Assembly (NCBI GenBank): GCA_044226205.1
Contig: JBGAHL010000025.1
Location: forward strand, 1 to 64,000
Reading direction: 5' to 3'
Length of the DNA: 64,000 nt
Source of the DNA: M3007 sp044226205
GTDB taxonomy: Bacteria > Bacteroidota > Bacteroidia > Chitinophagales > Saprospiraceae
Shown: positions 59,594-64,000 of the stretch, one piece after another
Numbering within the stretch: the first letter of the stretch is position 1
How the letters are laid out: every line of letters starts with the position of its first letter
Position numbers and translations under genes: made by a program
Notes under the pieces: generated by a model
Told to the model about the DNA's origin: nothing
Database searches by the model: none
The model's input: the letters and a program-made list of their open reading frames with translations, nothing else

Positions 59594-62500
59594 ATGACTG
59601 CTCGTTACTCCGCCTTATCCCGTATCCTGCCCCTTTTTTTCCTGCTGTTTTCGTTTTGGGTAAATGCCCAAACCACCCCCTTTTTCCCGGAAAAAGAGGA
59701 TGAATTCGTGCCGAAACTGGGCGAATTCATGACCGCCTCCAAGCGCCCCGACATGGAGGAGGCCTTTCAGGTGTTCAAAAAAAATTACAAAAACGGCGCG
59801 TTCAGTCCGGCCGACATGCAACGGATCATCAAGGTGTCCAACTTGCTGGCCGATCAGAAACTGACGGCGTTCCCGTATTACAAAAACTACATCAACGCCG
59901 TCTCGGCCGTGCGCAACGACCCGGATACGGCTCTTTTCAACCGCTGGTTCGGGCTGACCGAGCAAACGCTGGGCGGACTGGCCTCCGGTAAAACCAAGCC
60001 GATCGCACAATACCTGCAGTTTTCGGTCGATTTCCTTGAAAATCGCTCTATCCGGCAAGGCGAAGCCGGGGCCGTCAACTGGAAGATTAAAGGCGGCCAG
60101 TTCACTTTTGCGTACGAAGACAGCAAACCCGTGCTGCGTTGCTCGGGCGTCAATCTGATCGGGGTGCGCAGTATGGACTCGGTCGAGGTAAAGGCCACCA
60201 ACGGTATTTATTACCCCTTCGAAAACATCTGGCAAGGCGAAGGCGGCCGCGTGACCTGGGATGAAGCCGGCCTCGATTCCACCGTGTACGCGGTCATGAG
60301 CCGGTACAAAATCGAGACGGTAAAACCGCTGTTTTCCTGCGATACGGTGAGCCTTTATTACCCGCTTTATTTCCCGCAGGGGCCGATCAAGGGCAAGTTT
60401 GAAAACAACGTCGTGGTGCAGTCGAAAGGTCAAGCCGTTCAATATCCCCGCTTTGAGTCTTTTGATAAAACATTGAAAATAAATAAAATAGGGGAGGGGG
60501 TTGAATACGTCGGCGGCTTCAAACTGTGGGGCAGTTCGGTTTATGGCTACGGCGTACCTGCTGAGCCGGCGCACCTGACTGTGTTCAACAAAAAGCGGCA
60601 GCGCATTTTCTACGGCACCTCCCAGTTGTTCATTATCAAACGGGAAGATCGCATCGTGTCGGAAGGCGTGGACTCGAAACTGTTTATGGACGACGACAGC
60701 CTCTTCCACCCCTCGGCTTTTTTCCGCCTCGACATCAAAAACCAGATCATCGAACTTGCCCGGGGCGAAAAAGGCTCGGAACGCAACCCGTTCTTTTCCT
60801 CGTTTTACAATATGAACCTCGACGTGGAGAAAATTTCGTGGTTTGTCAACCAGGACTCCCTCGAAATCGGTTCGCGCCCGGGTATGACCAAGGGCATCGA
60901 ACAGACCGTGCGCTTCGAAAGCAGCAATCGTTTTGACCCCAGCGAGTACGTGCGCATGCAAAATATCTCCGACCGCAACCCGATCGCGACGCTTTACACG
61001 CTTTGGCTGGAAAAAACCAAAACGGACATGACCAAGGAGCGCATCGTGTCTGACAATGAATTTGCACAGGCGCTCAACCCGAAATTCGACTATTCCAGCA
61101 TCCAGACCCTTCTGGCCGAGATGGTTGCCAAGGGTTTCATCAACTATTATTTTGACCGGCACGAGATCGAACTACGCGACAAACTGGTGCACTATGCCCT
61201 GGCCAGCCAGGGTAAAAAAGACTATGATTCGATCAATATCGAGTCGAAAAGCACGGGAACCAATGCCGAGCTCAACCTTAAAACCAAGGAGACCACCATT
61301 TACGAGGTGGACAAACTGGAACTGAGCAGCCGGCAGAAAGTGGCGGTGAAGCCCAACGAGAAGGAAATGACCCTGCTGCAAAACCGCGATATGCGTTTCG
61401 GCGGCCGTTTGTTTGCGGGTTTCGCCCTGTTCGAAGGCAAAGACATGCACTTTACCTACGACAAGTTTCAGGTGGAATTCGACTCCGTGCGTCACCTCGA
61501 TTTTTACCTGCCGACCGGCGAAAAAGACCCCAAAACCGGCGCTCCGCAGGCAACGGCCATGAACTCGACGGTCGAGATGGTCACCGGCATTCTTTTGGTC
61601 GACGCGCCCAACAACAAGTCGGGTAAAGTGGACCTCGAGATTTTCCCTTCGCTGCAGTCGAAAAAACCTTCGTTCGTTTTTTACGACAACCCGGCTATTC
61701 AGAGCGGCGTGTACAAGCGCGACTCTTTTTACTTCAAACTGGACCCCTTCTCCTTCAACGGGCTCGACAGCTACACCGCCGATCAGCTCAAATTCAAAGG
61801 GGAAATGCAGTCGGCTGAAATTTTCCCGGTTTTCAAGGAAACCATCGTGGTTCGCAACGAAGACAAATCTTTCGGTTTTATCCACAAAACCCCGGCCAAC
61901 GGGTACCCGACCTATTCCAAAAAAGGAAATTACACGGGTACGGTCGATCTCAGCAACAAGGGCTTTCTCGGGCAGGGCAAGGTCGAATACCTGACGGCCG
62001 ATATCGAGTCGGAAGACATCGTTTTCCGGCCCAAACAAATGACCTGTACCGCTAAAAAGTTCTTCATGGAAGAAGACCGCACCAACGCGGTAAAAGTGCC
62101 CCAGGCGCGCGGTCAGGACGTACAGGTCAACTGGCTGCCCTATCGCGACTCCATGTACGTGCAAAGCAAAGCCAAGGCTTTCGACCTTTTCAAAGCGGAA
62201 GGTTACACGCACAAAGGCATGCTTATTCTGACGCCTTCCGGTTTGAAAGGCCGCGGCGAGTTCGAATGGGCCGGCGGTAAACTGACCTCGAAGATCATTT
62301 CCTATGGCCCCTTCCAGGCCAGTGCCGATACCGCCGACCTGCAAATCAAGGCCCTCGACGGTACCGGCATCGCATTCGATTCGCGCAACGTGGATGGCGA
62401 GCTCGATTTCGACGCCCAGTCGGGCCATTTCAAAGCCAACCTCGAAACGGCCACGACGACGCTGCCCCTCGACCAGTACAAAACCTCGATGAACGAGTTT

Positions 62501-64000
62501 ACCTGGGACATGAAGGCGCAGACCATCAAATTCAAAAGTGACGAGAAAAAGCCGGGCGCCTTCGTGTCCATCGATCCCGGGCGTGATTCGCTCAGTTTTA
62601 CCGGAAAAACTGCATTTTATGACATGAAAACCAACCTCCTGAAAATAGGCGGGGTAGAGGTGATCAAATCGGCAGATGCCTATATCTACCCTGAAACCGG
62701 CGATATTGAAATCCAGGAAGGCGGTAAAATGACCCAATTGAAAAACGCCAGGATCGTGGCCGATACCCTGACGAAATACCACACGATCGACAGTGCGACG
62801 GTGGATATCGAGGGTAAAAAACTCTTCAAAGCTACCGGTTACTACCAGTACAACATCCCCGGCTATCCGCAGGAAGTGTTCTTTAACGACATCATCGGCG
62901 AGCGCCGCGGCCCCGGCACCCAGGCGACCAAAAACGTGCTGACCACGGCGAGCGGCGACCTGGCGGAAAAAGACTCTTTCCGGATGGATATCAAAACCTT
63001 TTTCCGGGGCAAGATCATCCTCAAATCCAACCAGCCCAACCTGCGTTTTGAAGGGTTTTCCAGATTAGATGCCGATAAATTGCCTAATAATCAATGGTTT
63101 GTAATGTTTTCGGAGGTCGACAAAAACGACCCGACCATTCGGATCAAAAATGCCAAAAATGACAAGGACGAACCCCTCGTAGCCGGATTTTTCGTCTCAA
63201 AGGATGTTGGAGAGTGTTATCCGCGCGTATTGTTGCCGCCTTACTCGCGCGAAGACCGCATGTTGCTCAATTGCAAGGATGTGTATAAATACGATGTCAA
63301 AACCGACCGCTTTACGTTTGGCGACTCGAGCAAAGTGGCGGGTCAGGCGCTTCGCGGCAGCAAAATGGTGTTCGACAACCGCGTAGGTACCATACAGGGC
63401 GAAGGCCCGCTGAGCATCGGCTCGGGGCTTAAATACATGAAAGTGACCACTGCGGGCCGCCTGAAATCGGATTTCAACAAGCCGGATTCGGTTTTTCACA
63501 CCGTTAACGGCGAGTTCCTCAGCGGCATCGAGATCACCTTGCCCAAAACGCTTTGGGAGGCCATGCTCAATGACATTCGCGCTGCCAGTTTCGACGCACC
63601 ACCTGTGGCCTATGCCCAGTACGGGCCGTTTTACCAGGCAGCGCTCGAGGAGTTTGTGACCGACGAAAAAGACCGCGTAGAGGCGCAGGAAAACCTCAAA
63701 AACGGCTTGTTCTACCTCCCACGCAAAGACAACAAATACAACATCCTGCTGGGCCGCCATACGGTGTTCTGGAACGATGAATACCAGTCATTTGTCAGTA
63801 CGGAAGACAAGATTCCGCTCATTTCGCTCAATGGCGAGCCAATCGGCAAAATGTTCACCACCTATGTGGAATACCGCATGCCGGGCAATCAGGACGACCG
63901 TTTTTACCTCTACATCCGGGTGTCGTCTGAACTGTGGTACTTCTTCGGGTATCAAGGAGGAGCGCTTAACGTAGTTTCGGGCAGCACCAGGTTCAATGAT
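59594..64000 (+). CDS. Very large exported protein of unknown function, C-terminus outside window
   Basis: An open frame of at least 1469 codons running off the window. It has a signal peptide (LSRILPLFFLLFSFWVNAQ). After an alpha-helical N-terminal part (about 30-130), the rest is predicted beta-rich with many short, similar strands (KNGQF-like and VEVKATNGIYY, ATNGIYYPFENIW, TNLLKIGGVEVIKSADAYIYP), suggesting a long beta-helix or AsmA/OstA-like fold; the repeated phrase TGKTAFYDMKTNLLKIGGVEVIKS resembles OstA-type strands. No catalytic motif is recognised. Periplasmic or surface location is inferred. A role in envelope assembly is a guess. It starts 81 bp after prmA. Confidence 0.75.
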   Translation, partial: MTARYSALSRILPLFFLLFSFWVNAQTTPFFPEKEDEFVPKLGEFMTASKRPDMEEAFQVFKKNYKNGAFSPADMQRIIKVSNLLADQKLTAFPYYKNYINAVSAVRNDPDTALFNRWFGLTEQTLGGLASGKTKPIAQYLQFSVDFLENRSIRQGEAGAVNWKIKGGQFTFAYEDSKPVLRCSGVNLIGVRSMDSVEVKATNGIYYPFENIWQGEGGRVTWDEAGLDSTVYAVMSRYKIETVKPLFSCDTVSLYYPLYFPQGPIKGKFENNVVVQSKGQAVQYPRFESFDKTLKINKIGEGVEYVGGFKLWGSSVYGYGVPAEPAHLTVFNKKRQRIFYGTSQLFIIKREDRIVSEGVDSKLFMDDDSLFHPSAFFRLDIKNQIIELARGEKGSERNPFFSSFYNMNLDVEKISWFVNQDSLEIGSRPGMTKGIEQTVRFESSNRFDPSEYVRMQNISDRNPIATLYTLWLEKTKTDMTKERIVSDNEFAQALNPKFDYSSIQTLLAEMVAKGFINYYFDRHEIELRDKLVHYALASQGKKDYDSINIESKSTGTNAELNLKTKETTIYEVDKLELSSRQKVAVKPNEKEMTLLQNRDMRFGGRLFAGFALFEGKDMHFTYDKFQVEFDSVRHLDFYLPTGEKDPKTGAPQATAMNSTVEMVTGILLVDAPNNKSGKVDLEIFPSLQSKKPSFVFYDNPAIQSGVYKRDSFYFKLDPFSFNGLDSYTADQLKFKGEMQSAEIFPVFKETIVVRNEDKSFGFIHKTPANGYPTYSKKGNYTGTVDLSNKGFLGQGKVEYLTADIESEDIVFRPKQMTCTAKKFFMEEDRTNAVKVPQARGQDVQVNWLPYRDSMYVQSKAKAFDLFKAEGYTHKGMLILTPSGLKGRGEFEWAGGKLTSKIISYGPFQASADTADLQIKALDGTGIAFDSRNVDGELDFDAQSGHFKANLETATTTLPLDQYKTSMNEFTWDMKAQTIKFKSDEKKPGAFVSIDPGRDSLSFTGKTAFYDMKTNLLKIGGVEVIKSADAYIYPETGDIEIQEGGKMTQLKNARIVADTLTKYHTIDSATVDIEGKKLFKATGYYQYNIPGYPQEVFFNDIIGERRGPGTQATKNVLTTASGDLAEKDSFRMDIKTFFRGKIILKSNQPNLRFEGFSRLDADKLPNNQWFVMFSEVDKNDPTIRIKNAKNDKDEPLVAGFFVSKDVGECYPRVLLPPYSREDRMLLNCKDVYKYDVKTDRFTFGDSSKVAGQALRGSKMVFDNRVGTIQGEGPLSIGSGLKYMKVTTAGRLKSDFNKPDSVFHTVNGEFLSGIEITLPKTLWEAMLNDIRAASFDAPPVAYAQYGPFYQAALEEFVTDEKDRVEAQENLKNGLFYLPRKDNKYNILLGRHTVFWNDEYQSFVSTEDKIPLISLNGEPIGKMFTTYVEYRMPGNQDDRFYLYIRVSSELWYFFGYQGGALNVVSGSTRFND

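Noticed and set aside
59615..62782. Long minus-strand frames (515 and 536 codons) opposite the large exported protein
   Set aside because: They lie wholly antisense to a gene with a signal peptide and regular protein composition; their His/Val/Gly-rich translation is typical of shadows of GC-rich genes.

Overview
The window looks like a chromosomal segment of a Bacteroidota bacterium, most likely from the Saprospiria (Lewinella/Haliscomenobacter-type relatives). The reasons are SusC/SusD genes, type IX secretion (T9SS) tails, a GLPGLI protein, a DUF4249/TonB pair, ATP synthase genes in the order atpB-E-F-H-A-G without atpD/C, and several TTG-N19/20-TAnnTTTG promoters with no obvious Shine-Dalgarno sites. 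The taxonomic placement is inference.

Region 1 (1-19789, all minus strand) is the unusual part. Seven tandem paralogues of about 551-567 aa (one cut by the window edge) are interleaved with two paralogues of about 1,306-1,310 aa. Read in the direction of transcription the order is large-1, small, small, large-2, then at least five small. The small proteins carry, in the right order, the landmarks of the two-domain BPI/LBP/PLTP (TULIP) lipid-binding proteins: an N-terminal G-[IL]-[DSN]-[FY] helix followed by PPD, a G-[IV]-V-Y-D-F strand, a proline-rich linker leading into a conserved first element of the second domain, and a C-terminal VPLPIM...SILANV.Y ending. None has a signal peptide. The large proteins are of unknown function. 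They have a hydrophobic central region and an NHL-like propeller in the C-terminal half.

Region 2 (20121-33905) holds an orphan beta-class DNA methyltransferase and a polysaccharide utilisation locus. The locus has a one-component sensor with a periplasmic propeller and a cytoplasmic HTH (minus strand), then on the plus strand a T9SS-exported carbohydrate-binding protein, SusC, SusD, a surface glycan-binding lipoprotein and two GH16 lipoproteins, one with a Calx-beta domain. Two GH16 enzymes with the EIDIME signature point to laminarin or a related beta-glucan as substrate.

Region 3 (33906-42458) has a cysteine-rich HYC_CC_PP-like protein with a TonB receptor (probably metal related), an all-helical protein of unknown function, a lipoprotein, a caspase-like DUF6345-type protein with an unknown partner, and about 1 kb of non-coding DNA with duplicated promoter-like blocks and a 72-bp tandem repeat.

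Region 4 (42459-50188) holds six of the eight F-type ATP synthase genes, a free-standing T9SS-tail-like protein, tRNA-Gly(CCC), a lipoprotein and rimM. Region 5 (50198-64000) has an outer-membrane receptor/GLPGLI/cysteine-rich-peptide cluster with a small HTH regulator, a short TonB-N-terminus-like protein, a DUF4249/TonB receptor pair, prmA, and a very large exported protein cut by the window end.
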